Source: DATLXH01 sp035576005 (GTDB taxonomy: Bacteria > Acidobacteriota > Thermoanaerobaculia > Gp7-AA8). Taken from it: a stretch of 41,862 nt of DNA. Of this stretch, positions 35,368 to 41,862 are shown in pieces (within the stretch, counting starts at the first letter, position 1; every line of letters begins with the position of its first letter). Below the pieces are notes generated by a model, which saw only the letters and a list, made by a program, of their open reading frames with translations, searched no databases and had not been told where the DNA came from. Location of the stretch: the NCBI GenBank assembly GCA_035576005.1, contig DATLXH010000185.1, positions 1 through 41,862 of the forward strand. The letters run 5' to 3'. Both the position numbers and the translations under genes were made by a program.

Positions 35368-35369
35368 CC

Positions 35370-36251
35370 ATGCACATCCTGATCACCGATTCCGGTGTTG
35401 GCGGTCTTTCCGTCTGCGCGTACGCAGAAAGATTCGTACGCACGCACGGATTTCACGATCCGGTCCGTCTGACCTTCGCCAACGCTGCTCCTGAAAACGA
35501 CTACGGCTACAATTCGATGCCATCGAGAGAGGTGAAGATCGACACGTTCGATCGTTTCCTGACGAACGTAACCGAGCGATACACACCCGACCTCATCTAT
35601 GTAGCCTGCAACACGCTCTCGGTCCTCCTCCCCGATACGCCCTATTCTCAGAAGGCGAGCATTCCAGTGAAAGGGATCGTCGAGACTGGCGCAGGGCTTC
35701 TGATACGAGAGCTCGAAGGAGATCCCGAATCGGTGGCGATGATCTTCGGAACGCAAACGACCATCGACGCCGGCGCGTATCCGCGCCTCCTCGGAGAGCA
35801 CGGAATCGAGGCGTCGCGCATCATCAGCCAGGCCTGTCCGGGGCTCGCCGACACAATCTCCGAAGATCGCGAAGGAGTCAAAACGAGGTCAGAGATTGTC
35901 CATTGGGTCGGAGCAGCGATCGAAAATATGCGACACGGCGACAGTCCCGTGGTCGCCTGTCTCGCCTGCACGCATTACGGCTATCGAAAGGAGCTTTTCG
36001 CCGACGTGCTTGCTAACGCTGGAGTTCGCGCAACAGTCGTGAACCCCAATGAACGAGCAGTCGTCGATTTGTTCGGAAATCGATCGGATGGGGACGGACC
36101 GTCCATGAACCGGGACGTCGATGTGGAGTTTGTGACGAGGTACGTGATTCCGAAAGCAACAGTAGAGGCGCTCACCTGGTTCCTGGGCGATATCTCGCCA
36201 CGAACCGTCGCCGCGATGAAGAACTTCCAGCATCGCCCCGATCTGTTCTGA
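35370..36251 (+). CDS. murI: Glutamate racemase-like protein
   Basis: A 293-residue Asp/Glu racemase-fold protein. It carries ITDSGVGGLSV with the catalytic-site Asp7-Ser8, the first cysteine in YVACNTLS (Cys80) and the second in LACTHYGYRK (Cys200), so both catalytic thiols are present. It should interconvert L- and D-glutamate for peptidoglycan. The stretch between residues 35 and 55 is unlike usual MurI (which has a GD...PYG segment), so a related amino-acid racemase is possible. It is coupled to mpaA with a 2-bp gap, suggesting joint use in murein peptide recycling. Confidence 0.78.
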   Translation: MHILITDSGVGGLSVCAYAERFVRTHGFHDPVRLTFANAAPENDYGYNSMPSREVKIDTFDRFLTNVTERYTPDLIYVACNTLSVLLPDTPYSQKASIPVKGIVETGAGLLIRELEGDPESVAMIFGTQTTIDAGAYPRLLGEHGIEASRIISQACPGLADTISEDREGVKTRSEIVHWVGAAIENMRHGDSPVVACLACTHYGYRKELFADVLANAGVRATVVNPNERAVVDLFGNRSDGDGPSMNRDVDVEFVTRYVIPKATVEALTWFLGDISPRTVAAMKNFQHRPDLF

Positions 36252-36324
36252 CCAGAATCATCGCCGACGTGATCGTTCGCTGCCTCCGGCGCGGGAGGCT
36301 TCGCGGCGCAGAGCCAGTTTCTGA

Positions 36325-36340
36325 AGGCCCGCGCGGGCCT
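36325..36340. terminator. Possible terminator hairpin after murI
   Basis: AGGCCCGCGCGGGCCT is a perfect 16-bp palindrome followed by CCCCCGTCTTTCC. A second stem, GCCTCC...GGGAGGC, lies at 36282-36299. Together they sit between convergent murI and the small lipoprotein gene. The trailing T-run is short, so this is a weak intrinsic terminator at best. Confidence 0.4.
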
Positions 36341-36386
36341 CCCCCGTCTTTCCGAAAACCCGCCACTGAAGGTTGGCCAGACGCAG

Positions 36387-36584
36387 CTAAGCCTCGTCAC
36401 GCTTCTCCGGCTCTTTTTCCTCACGCGACGAGCTTTCGTAGAGCTTCAGGGCTTTCGCAAAATCGCCCCGCTCTGCCGCAGCAACTGCGCGATTGAGAGA
36501 GCTTTGCGTGAGATCGTCGTCAGCTCGACCGCCGCAGGCGACAAGAAAGAGACAAAGGACGAGAACTCGAGTTTGGGTTTGCAT
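36387..36584 (-). CDS. Small putative lipoprotein
   Basis: A 65-residue frame begins with a type II signal peptide (MQTQTRVLVLCLFLVACGG) with lipobox LVAC, so the mature protein would start at Cys17. The short remainder has one helix-turn-helix-like stretch resembling a single TPR (LNRAVAAAERGDFAKALKLY) and a charged tail. No function is proposed. No clear ribosome-binding site is visible. A lipobox in so small a frame favours a real gene, but a truncated relic of a longer TPR lipoprotein is also possible. Confidence 0.5.
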   Translation of the reverse strand: MQTQTRVLVLCLFLVACGGRADDDLTQSSLNRAVAAAERGDFAKALKLYESSSREEKEPEKRDEA

Positions 36585-36629
36585 GTCGGGGGAATGTACG
36601 ACACGACACGCACGCAGTTCTTTCCGACT

Positions 36630-37289
36630 CTAGCGTTTTTGAATGCGTGAAGCGTGCTGACTCTTGCGGCGATACATTCCGGGTGACATCCCCGCCAGCT
36701 TCATGAACGTACGCGTGAAATGGCTCTGATCAGCGAAGCCCATCTCCAGCGCCACTCCCGGCAGGGACATGCCTGCAGCGATCAACTCTTTTGCACGTTC
36801 CACTCGAAGGAATCGAACTCGTTCGCCCACCGAGACGCCGTAGTGCTTCCGGAACTGCCGCGCGAGGTGGACTGGGTGCACTCCGACCTCTCGAGCCACG
36901 GAGGCCAGGGAGATCTGCTGCCGGACGTTCCGCAAGTCGTCCTCGTGTGTCTCGCCCGGCTCGTGAATTACGAGGCTGCGCGGTGTGCACGAGCGGGTCT
37001 CACCGCTAGTGCGCTCGCGATAGCTGCCGGCAAGAATGAACGTGAGAAAACCGCCGTCATGGCGATGGGCAGGGAGGAATGCGCCGCGTCCGTAATGAGT
37101 CTCCGAGACGCTGCAGCTATCCCATCGTCCCACCGCCGTGACGTGTCCGAGGTATTCGCCGCTCTTGAGTTGTCGTGACATGGCTCTGTTTACGGCGCGC
37201 AGCTCCCGCAGTTGCGTTAGGGTTAGCGCGGACCTGGATTCATCGGCCAGAGGGGCGTCGCCAGGCCGCGATTTCAGCTGTGTGGCCAT
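36630..37289 (-). CDS. AraC-family regulator with shortened linker
   Basis: A 219-residue protein has an N-terminal cupin-like sensor (about residues 45-115: GRGAFLPAHRHDGGFLTFIL, HEPGETHED) and a C-terminal AraC DNA-binding domain (about 122-210: ISLASVAREVGVHPVHLARQ, FADQSHFTRTFMKLAG). Relatives with this pairing that I know are about 280-300 residues, with a 60-80-residue stretch between the two parts. Here HEPGETHED joins almost directly to LRNVRQQ, so an in-frame internal deletion is likely. It is divergent from xylF and may regulate the sugar transporter, or may be impaired. The ATG at 37289 has no strong ribosome-binding site. Confidence 0.75.
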   Translation of the reverse strand: MATQLKSRPGDAPLADESRSALTLTQLRELRAVNRAMSRQLKSGEYLGHVTAVGRWDSCSVSETHYGRGAFLPAHRHDGGFLTFILAGSYRERTSGETRSCTPRSLVIHEPGETHEDDLRNVRQQISLASVAREVGVHPVHLARQFRKHYGVSVGERVRFLRVERAKELIAAGMSLPGVALEMGFADQSHFTRTFMKLAGMSPGMYRRKSQHASRIQKR

Positions 37290-37390
37290 CCAGGCCGCCC
37301 GCCGTAGCTTACTGATTCGTCGCGCAGACTTCTAATTCTGTGCTCAGCTCGAAGCATTGCGCTATTGTTTCGTCGACGTTGGGAGGCGTG

Positions 37391-38437
37391 ATGCGAATCT
37401 GGACACGATATGGGATGGTAACGGCTCTTCTGTTGGCAGCGAGCTGTGTGAACGCTCCGCACGAGACCGCGACGACGACGGAAGGTGCAAAGAGCAGCGG
37501 AGCTGTACGCATCGGCTTCTCGATGGACACATTGAAAGAAGAGCGATGGCAGCGAGATAAGCAACTGGTCGAGCAACGGGCCAGAGAGGTTGGCGCGGTC
37601 CTCGACGTCCAGGTCGCGAACGGAGACGACGCGGTTCAGACCAAGCAGACCGACAACATGCTGACGAAGGGCGTCGACGTCCTGATCGTGGTACCTCACA
37701 ACGGGGAGATCGCGGCGTCGATTGTCGAGGCCGCACATCGCAAGGGCGTTCCGGTCATCGCGTACGACCGAATGATCCGCAGTGCCGATGTCGACCTCTA
37801 CGTTTCTCATCAGGTGGAACGGATGGGGGAGATGCAGGCCGAATACGCCCTCAAACATGTACCGAGAGGAAATTACGTTCTCATCGGAGGCTCTCCAACG
37901 GACAACAATGCCGTGATTATGCGAAAGGGTCAGATGAACATTCTTCAACCCGCCATTGCTCGAGGTGACGTCAAGGTAATCTCTCAGCAGTTCGCGCGCG
38001 AGTGGAAAGCTGAGGAAGCGTTGCGGATCACGGAGGATGCGCTCACGAAGACCGGAAACAAGATCGACGCAATCGTCGCGTCGAATGACGGCACGGCTGG
38101 AGGCGCCATCTCGGCACTGGAAGCAGCTCGCCTTGATGGCAAAGTGCTCGTGACGGGACAGGACGCACAGAAGGACGCGATCCAGCGCATCGTCAGCGGC
38201 AAGCAGACGATGACCATCTACAAACAAATCAGGCCGCTTGCGTTCAGCGCGGTCGATTCCGCCATGAAACTCGCGCGAAAAGAACCGCTCGATACTCGTG
38301 ACAAGATCAACAACGGGATGAAAGATGTTCCGGCAATCCTTCATGAACCTACAGTCGTCGATAAGAGCAACGTCGATGCGACGGTCATCAAAGACGGATA
38401 TCACAAACGTGAGGATATTTACGGTAAGGTTCAGTAG
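37391..38437 (+). CDS. xylF: Xylose-type sugar ABC transporter substrate-binding lipoprotein
   Basis: A 348-residue periplasmic binding protein of the XylF/RbsB group. The signal peptide ends in lipobox LLAASC, so it is membrane-anchored. The mature part begins VRIGFSMDTLKEERWQRD, and later has DVLIVVPHNGEIAASIVEAA, GVPVIAYDRMI, YVLIGGSPTDNNA and DGTAGGAISALEAA, all typical of XylF (the GSPTDNNA motif especially). It should bind D-xylose or a similar sugar; specificity is inferred from similarity. An upstream in-frame start at 37340 is passed over because ATG 37391 has GGGAGG before it and starts the leader. It is first gene of the transporter operon. Confidence 0.85.
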   Translation: MRIWTRYGMVTALLLAASCVNAPHETATTTEGAKSSGAVRIGFSMDTLKEERWQRDKQLVEQRAREVGAVLDVQVANGDDAVQTKQTDNMLTKGVDVLIVVPHNGEIAASIVEAAHRKGVPVIAYDRMIRSADVDLYVSHQVERMGEMQAEYALKHVPRGNYVLIGGSPTDNNAVIMRKGQMNILQPAIARGDVKVISQQFAREWKAEEALRITEDALTKTGNKIDAIVASNDGTAGGAISALEAARLDGKVLVTGQDAQKDAIQRIVSGKQTMTIYKQIRPLAFSAVDSAMKLARKEPLDTRDKINNGMKDVPAILHEPTVVDKSNVDATVIKDGYHKREDIYGKVQ

Positions 38438-38466
38438 CGTTCCCACAGAAGGTCGTTTGCGCGAAC

Positions 38467-38665
38467 GGGGCCCCGAAGGGGGCCAGATCCCCTCTCCCCG
38501 GCGGGGAGAGGGTGGTTGCGTCAGCAACCGGGAGAGGGGTCGTGAGAGATACGAGAATCGCCCCGGTTTTACGGGATTCGCGAGACTTTCACGCCCCTCT
38601 CCCTGCTTCGCTTCGCTCGCTTCCCTCTCCCCGCCGGGGAGAGGGAACGCCGCTTCGCGACTCAG
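38467..38665. repeat. Palindromic repeat family D, full copy, between xylF and xylG
   Basis: About 200 bp match the repeat at 12323-12521 in reverse orientation nearly throughout: the GGGGCCCCGAAGGGGGCC end, CCTCTCCCCGGCGGGGAGAG, GGTTGCGTCAGCAACC, CACGCCCCTCTCCCTGCTTC and the CGCCGCTTCGCG end. It fills the 289-bp gap between the binding-protein gene and the ATPase gene. A large hairpin here could raise binding-protein levels by protecting the upstream message. Confidence 0.8.
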
Positions 38666-38726
38666 ACACTTGCCAATGTCGTCAGACACTTAGCCAAGGG
38701 TCTTTTGGTGAGGTTGTGGTCCTGAA

Positions 38727-40295
38727 ATGACGGATGAGCGATCTTCGTCTCCTCTGCTGGAAATGCGCAACATTTCCAAGAGCTTTCCCGGCGTGCGGGC
38801 ACTCGATCATGTATCGCTCGAGCTCCACTCTGGTGAGATTCACGCGCTCGTAGGCGAGAACGGCGCTGGCAAGTCAACATTGATGAACGTGCTGGGCGGC
38901 GTGTTTCCGCACGGTAGCTACGATGGCGAAGTTCTGATTGATTCCGAGCTCTGTCAGTTCAGCGGCGTACGCACTGCCGAAGAGTCAGGCATCGCAGTGG
39001 TTCACCAGGAACTCTCACTCATTCCTGAATTCTCGATTGCTGAGAACATCTTTCTCGGTCGCGAGCCACGCCGCTTCGGCGTGATCCAGTCGGAAGAGCT
39101 TTTCAGTCGCGCAAAGGTCGTTCTGAGTGAGCTCCATCTCAACCTCGAGCCTCACCTCCCGGTTGGGTATCTGGGAATCGGTCAGCAGCACCTCGTCGAG
39201 ATCGCAAAAGCTCTGGCGCGGGAAGCGCGGATTCTTGTGCTCGATGAGCCAACCGCGGCGCTTACGGAGAGCGAGGCCGACGTTCTTTTCCGTATCCTCG
39301 ATACTCTCCGCCACCGCGGTACCGGAATCATTTATATCTCTCACAAGCTTGGCGAAGTATTCCGACTCGCGGACCGGATCACGGTGCTTCGGGATGGGCG
39401 TGCGGTGAGTACCGATGGCACCAGCAGTCTCGACCCGGAGTCGGTGATCGCGCGGATGGTTGGTCGCGAAGTGTCCGATCTTTTTCCAGACGTCGACAGA
39501 AGACCGGCAGACGTCATCTTTGAAGCACGCGACGTTAGTGTGGAGGACCCGAATGTCCCGGACAAACTGCTGGTCGATCACGTCAACTTCACTGTCCGGC
39601 GCGGCGAAGTACTCGGCATTGCCGGTCTCGTCGGGGCGGGGCGCAGCGACCTCATGATGGCATTGTTCGGCGCGCATGCCGGCCCTCGGACTGGTGAGTT
39701 CTTCATGGGGAGTGAGCGCGTCACGATCGGGAGCCCTTCTGAGGCGATCGCGTGCGGAATCGGGTTCGTCACCGAGGACCGGAAACGATTCGGACTCTTT
39801 CTCGATCAGACGATCGTTTCCAATCTGACCGTTGCCGCACTCGCTCGGCTCTCCGGTGCCGTTGTGACAGATGTGGATGCCGAAGCGTCGGTTGCTGGCC
39901 GCTCGATGCGAGAGCTGCACATCAAGGCTCAATCGGCCTTCACAATTGCGGGGACTCTGTCTGGTGGGAACCAGCAGAAGGTGGTTCTGGCCAAGTGGCT
40001 CCTGACCAGTCCGAAGCTGCTTCTGCTCGATGAGCCGACTCGCGGAATTGATGTCGGCGCGAAACAGGAGATCTACCGGGAGATCGCGCGACTCGCAGGC
40101 GAAGGACTCTCGATCGTTCTCGTCTCCTCCGAAATGAGCGAAGTTCTCAGCCTTTCCGACCGCGTCATGGTTCTTCATGAAGGACGAGTCACTGGTGAGT
40201 TCCTGAGGTCCGAGGCGACCGCGGAAGCGGTGATGGCGTGCGCGACGGGCTCGGTACGTTCCGCAGCAGCCGTTGCGCCGGGTGGGTTGCTATAA
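38727..40295 (+). CDS. xylG: Xylose-type sugar ABC transporter ATP-binding protein
   Basis: A 522-residue protein with two fused ABC ATPase domains, as in XylG, RbsA and MglA. Domain 1 has Walker A GENGAGKST (about residues 46-54), the degenerate signature YLGIGQQHLVEIAKAL and Walker B ILVLDEPTAALTE. Domain 2 has the usual degenerate Walker A GLVGAGRSD, signature LSGGNQQKVVLAKWL and Walker B LLLLDEPTRGIDVG. It drives sugar import with XylF and XylH. It follows a palindromic repeat and precedes xylH by 64 bp. Confidence 0.9.
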   Translation: MTDERSSSPLLEMRNISKSFPGVRALDHVSLELHSGEIHALVGENGAGKSTLMNVLGGVFPHGSYDGEVLIDSELCQFSGVRTAEESGIAVVHQELSLIPEFSIAENIFLGREPRRFGVIQSEELFSRAKVVLSELHLNLEPHLPVGYLGIGQQHLVEIAKALAREARILVLDEPTAALTESEADVLFRILDTLRHRGTGIIYISHKLGEVFRLADRITVLRDGRAVSTDGTSSLDPESVIARMVGREVSDLFPDVDRRPADVIFEARDVSVEDPNVPDKLLVDHVNFTVRRGEVLGIAGLVGAGRSDLMMALFGAHAGPRTGEFFMGSERVTIGSPSEAIACGIGFVTEDRKRFGLFLDQTIVSNLTVAALARLSGAVVTDVDAEASVAGRSMRELHIKAQSAFTIAGTLSGGNQQKVVLAKWLLTSPKLLLLDEPTRGIDVGAKQEIYREIARLAGEGLSIVLVSSEMSEVLSLSDRVMVLHEGRVTGEFLRSEATAEAVMACATGSVRSAAAVAPGGLL

Positions 40296-40359
40296 AGAAT
40301 CATGGTGCGTAGTGTCGGAATCGCCGGACCGGCGTGAGAATGCGGAAAGAGGAATCCCG

Positions 40360-41568
40360 ATGACGAATGGGAAGATCGAGACTGGCGAGGAGAACAGCCT
40401 CCCCGTTGTGGCCGGAACGACCCGACCGGGACGTTGGGGGGCTTCCGTATCCTCGCTGCGCGCGTACGCGATGCTCTTCGCACTGATGATCATCTGGGCC
40501 TACTTTCAGTGGATGACGGCGAGCGAGCTTTATCCCTATGGGTTGTTCCTTCACCCGGTCAATCTCGCAAACCTGCTCAAGCAGATGTCGGTCACCGGTG
40601 TGCTCGCTGTCGGGATGCTCTTCGTGATCGTGGCGCGGCAGATTGACCTCTCGGTCGGCTCAGTCGTCGGCCTTGCTGGAGGCGTCGCTGCCATGACCCA
40701 GGGCTGGGGATTGCTCCCCTCTTTCGCTGCTGCGATTGCAATCGGCGTCGCCACAGGAGCCCTTCATGGAGCACTCGTCGCCTACGCGAACATCCCCGCA
40801 TTCATTGTCACGCTAGGCGGGCTCCTCACCTGGCGGGGCGTGATTCTATACCTCACGAAAGGGGAGACGATCCCGGTTCGACTTCCGGTCTTTCGGCTCC
40901 TCGGCGTAGCCCTCATGACACGCTGGACAGGACTGATCCTTGCGGGAGTTGCGGTCCTCGCGCTCGTCTGGATGACGATACGGAGGAACCGCGCTCGACT
41001 CCGGCATGGTCTTCCAGTTCCCGGAGTGACAGCTACGGTGCTTCGCATCGTGATGCCTGCTCTGCTCATCGTCCTGTTCACGGTCGCTATGAACTCGCAG
41101 GGTGGCGTGCCGCTTCCAGTGATCCTTCTCCTCGCGGTCGCTACCGCAGGGGCGTTCCTGACGCAGACCACGACGTTCGGACGCTACCTGTATGCGATCG
41201 GAAGCAATCCTGACGCGGCGCGTCTGTCCGGGATCAACTCGCGCAGACATATCCTCGCCGCCTTCGCGCTACTCGGCGGTCTCGTCGGGATCGCGTCGCT
41301 GCTTCACACCGGGCGTGTCGGAAGCGCATCACCCGATGCCGGAACTCTGATGGAGCTCGACGCAATCGCTGCATGCGTCATCGGTGGGACGAGCCTCATG
41401 GGCGGAAGGGGGACTGTGGCGGGAGCCCTTCTGGGCGCTCTTGTGATGGCGAGTCTCGACAATGGCATGTCGCTGCTGAGCGTTGAGAATGCGACGCAGT
41501 ACATCATCAAAGGTGCGGTGCTCGTGGCCGCTGTCGGGTTCGACATGGCAGGAAGGAAAAGGAGCTGA
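40360..41568 (+). CDS. xylH: Xylose-type sugar ABC transporter permease
   Basis: A 402-residue polytopic permease of the RbsC/XylH family. The hallmark segment is VIVARQIDLSVGSVVGLAGG, followed by IPAFIVTLGGLLTWRG and the EAA-like loop FGRYLYAIGSNPDAARLSGI; the GGTSLMGGRGTVAGALLGAL stretch closes the fold. About ten membrane segments are visible, as in E. coli XylH (393 residues). The frame is open to 40273, but ATG 40360 has AAAGAGG before it. The interrupted GH3 gene begins 4 bp after its stop, with its ribosome-binding site overlapping the xylH end. Confidence 0.9.
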   Translation: MTNGKIETGEENSLPVVAGTTRPGRWGASVSSLRAYAMLFALMIIWAYFQWMTASELYPYGLFLHPVNLANLLKQMSVTGVLAVGMLFVIVARQIDLSVGSVVGLAGGVAAMTQGWGLLPSFAAAIAIGVATGALHGALVAYANIPAFIVTLGGLLTWRGVILYLTKGETIPVRLPVFRLLGVALMTRWTGLILAGVAVLALVWMTIRRNRARLRHGLPVPGVTATVLRIVMPALLIVLFTVAMNSQGGVPLPVILLLAVATAGAFLTQTTTFGRYLYAIGSNPDAARLSGINSRRHILAAFALLGGLVGIASLLHTGRVGSASPDAGTLMELDAIAACVIGGTSLMGGRGTVAGALLGALVMASLDNGMSLLSVENATQYIIKGAVLVAAVGFDMAGRKRS

Positions 41569-41572
41569 ATCG

Positions 41573-41725
41573 ATGACGACCACGAGAAGAATGCTCTTTG
41601 CCGCTTGTGCGCTCGTCGTAGCGCTGACGGCCGGCGCTCAGAAAAAGTCCGACGTGGACGCCCGCGTTGAGACGCTGCTGGCTCGCATGACACTCGAGGA
41701 GAAGCTCGGGCAGCTGACGCAGCTA
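41573..41725 (+). pseudogene. GH3 glycoside hydrolase, 5' fragment cut by the IS
   Basis: An intact start (AAAGGAG ten bases upstream of ATG) opens a signal peptide (TRRMLFAACALVVALTAGA), followed by VDARVETLLARMTLEEKLGQ and LTQL. This is the standard N-terminus of exported GH3 beta-glucosidases/beta-xylosidases (BglX type, over 700 residues). After codon 51 the IS terminal sequence begins at 41727. The frame runs on into the IS to the contig end without a stop, but those residues are not GH3. The site of insertion is CTAG. Placement after xylFGH suggests the enzyme would have released the sugar that the transporter imports. Confidence 0.8.
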
Positions 41726-41726
41726 G

Positions 41727-41862
41727 CCCGCATTTCTCACGCTGATAAAGAAAAGCCGCCGCACCATGCTATTAAGTTGAGTGTGACCAACAACTTGAGA
41801 ACATGGGAGGCGGCGGCGTGCAACAGACACAGTGTAACGGGGAGCAACTCAACTTCCAAGCG
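41727..41862 (+). mobile_element. Outer end of an IS1380-like insertion sequence (right contig end)
   Basis: Identical, in inverted orientation, to 1-136. It begins CCCGCATTTCTCAC, follows CTAG (41723-41726) and continues past the window edge. It interrupts the GH3 gene. The shared terminal sequence also caps the MITE-like element at 5470-5647. Confidence 0.8.
41818..41862 (+). CDS. IS1380-family transposase, first 15 codons only
   Basis: A GTG start lies seven bases after GGGAGG and encodes MQQTQCNGEQLNFQA before the contig ends. It is the same as the left-hand copy. The N-terminal C-N-x-E-Q-L-x-F pattern fits IS1380-family transposases; the catalytic DDE part is outside the window. Confidence 0.55.
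   Translation, partial: MQQTQCNGEQLNFQA

Noticed and set aside
37274..38689. 471-codon open frame on the minus strand over xylF and the family D repeat
   Set aside because: It is the antisense shadow of xylF, extended by the stop-free palindrome; composition is unlike protein.

Overview
The window looks like a complete contig from a GC-rich (about 60%), menaquinone-making, Gram-negative-type bacterium. It carries LolD-type ABC ATPase, lipoprotein, ClpC, PurE/PurK and eukaryotic-like Ser/Thr kinase genes, and almost every gap between genes holds a palindromic repeat. The protein styles (kinase fused to a TolB-like domain and TPRs, an ECF42-type sigma factor with a YCII/DGPF partner, DUF2721) fit Acidobacteriota or a relative. 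That is an inference from family resemblance, not a proven assignment. Both ends of the window are the same 136 bp in inverted orientation: the outer end of an insertion sequence, including the first 15 codons of what looks like an IS1380-family transposase. The contig is therefore bounded by two copies of one IS, and the right-hand copy has cut into a GH3 glycosidase gene.

Layout. 350-6182: a GT4 glycosyltransferase, isocitrate dehydrogenase, purE-purK (4-bp overlap), a PmtA-like methyltransferase and a DUF2721 membrane protein, separated by two MITE-like hairpin elements. 6306-10527 (minus): lolD-clpC and an exported parvulin-type PPIase, divergent from dnaB (10930-12315). 12537-13724 (minus): a family III CoA-transferase. 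14047-22131 (minus): one menaquinone cluster in transcription order zinc-ribbon protein, menF, menD, menH, menB, menA, menC, menE. Four of its junctions are 4-bp stop/start overlaps, two of them on non-ATG starts. Palindromic repeats lie inside menD and menH without breaking the frame. A tRNA-Gln(CTG) is divergent from this operon.

22316-28800 is more accessory: a kinase-TolB-TPR protein, a VOC protein divergent from an AraC/GyrI regulator, a hypothetical membrane-anchored protein, and a Tat-exported beta-carbonic anhydrase. A decayed copy of the 5' end of the carbonic anhydrase gene lies 5.3 kb upstream, and a stub of a CPA2 cation/proton antiporter follows it. 28803-36584: a GT39-like membrane glycosyltransferase, a secreted HExxH metalloprotease, a YCII-ECF42 sigma pair with a matching promoter, an mpaA-glutamate racemase pair and a small lipoprotein. 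36630-41862: an AraC regulator with an apparent internal deletion, divergent from a xylFGH-type sugar ABC transporter, then the interrupted GH3 gene.

No CRISPR array, prophage or rRNA is present. The most unusual content is the repeat biology: palindromes tolerated in frame inside two neighbouring menaquinone genes, and a MITE that shares the 14-bp terminal sequence of the flanking IS. Insertion sites repeatedly match YTAR, one of them at a gene's TAG stop codon.
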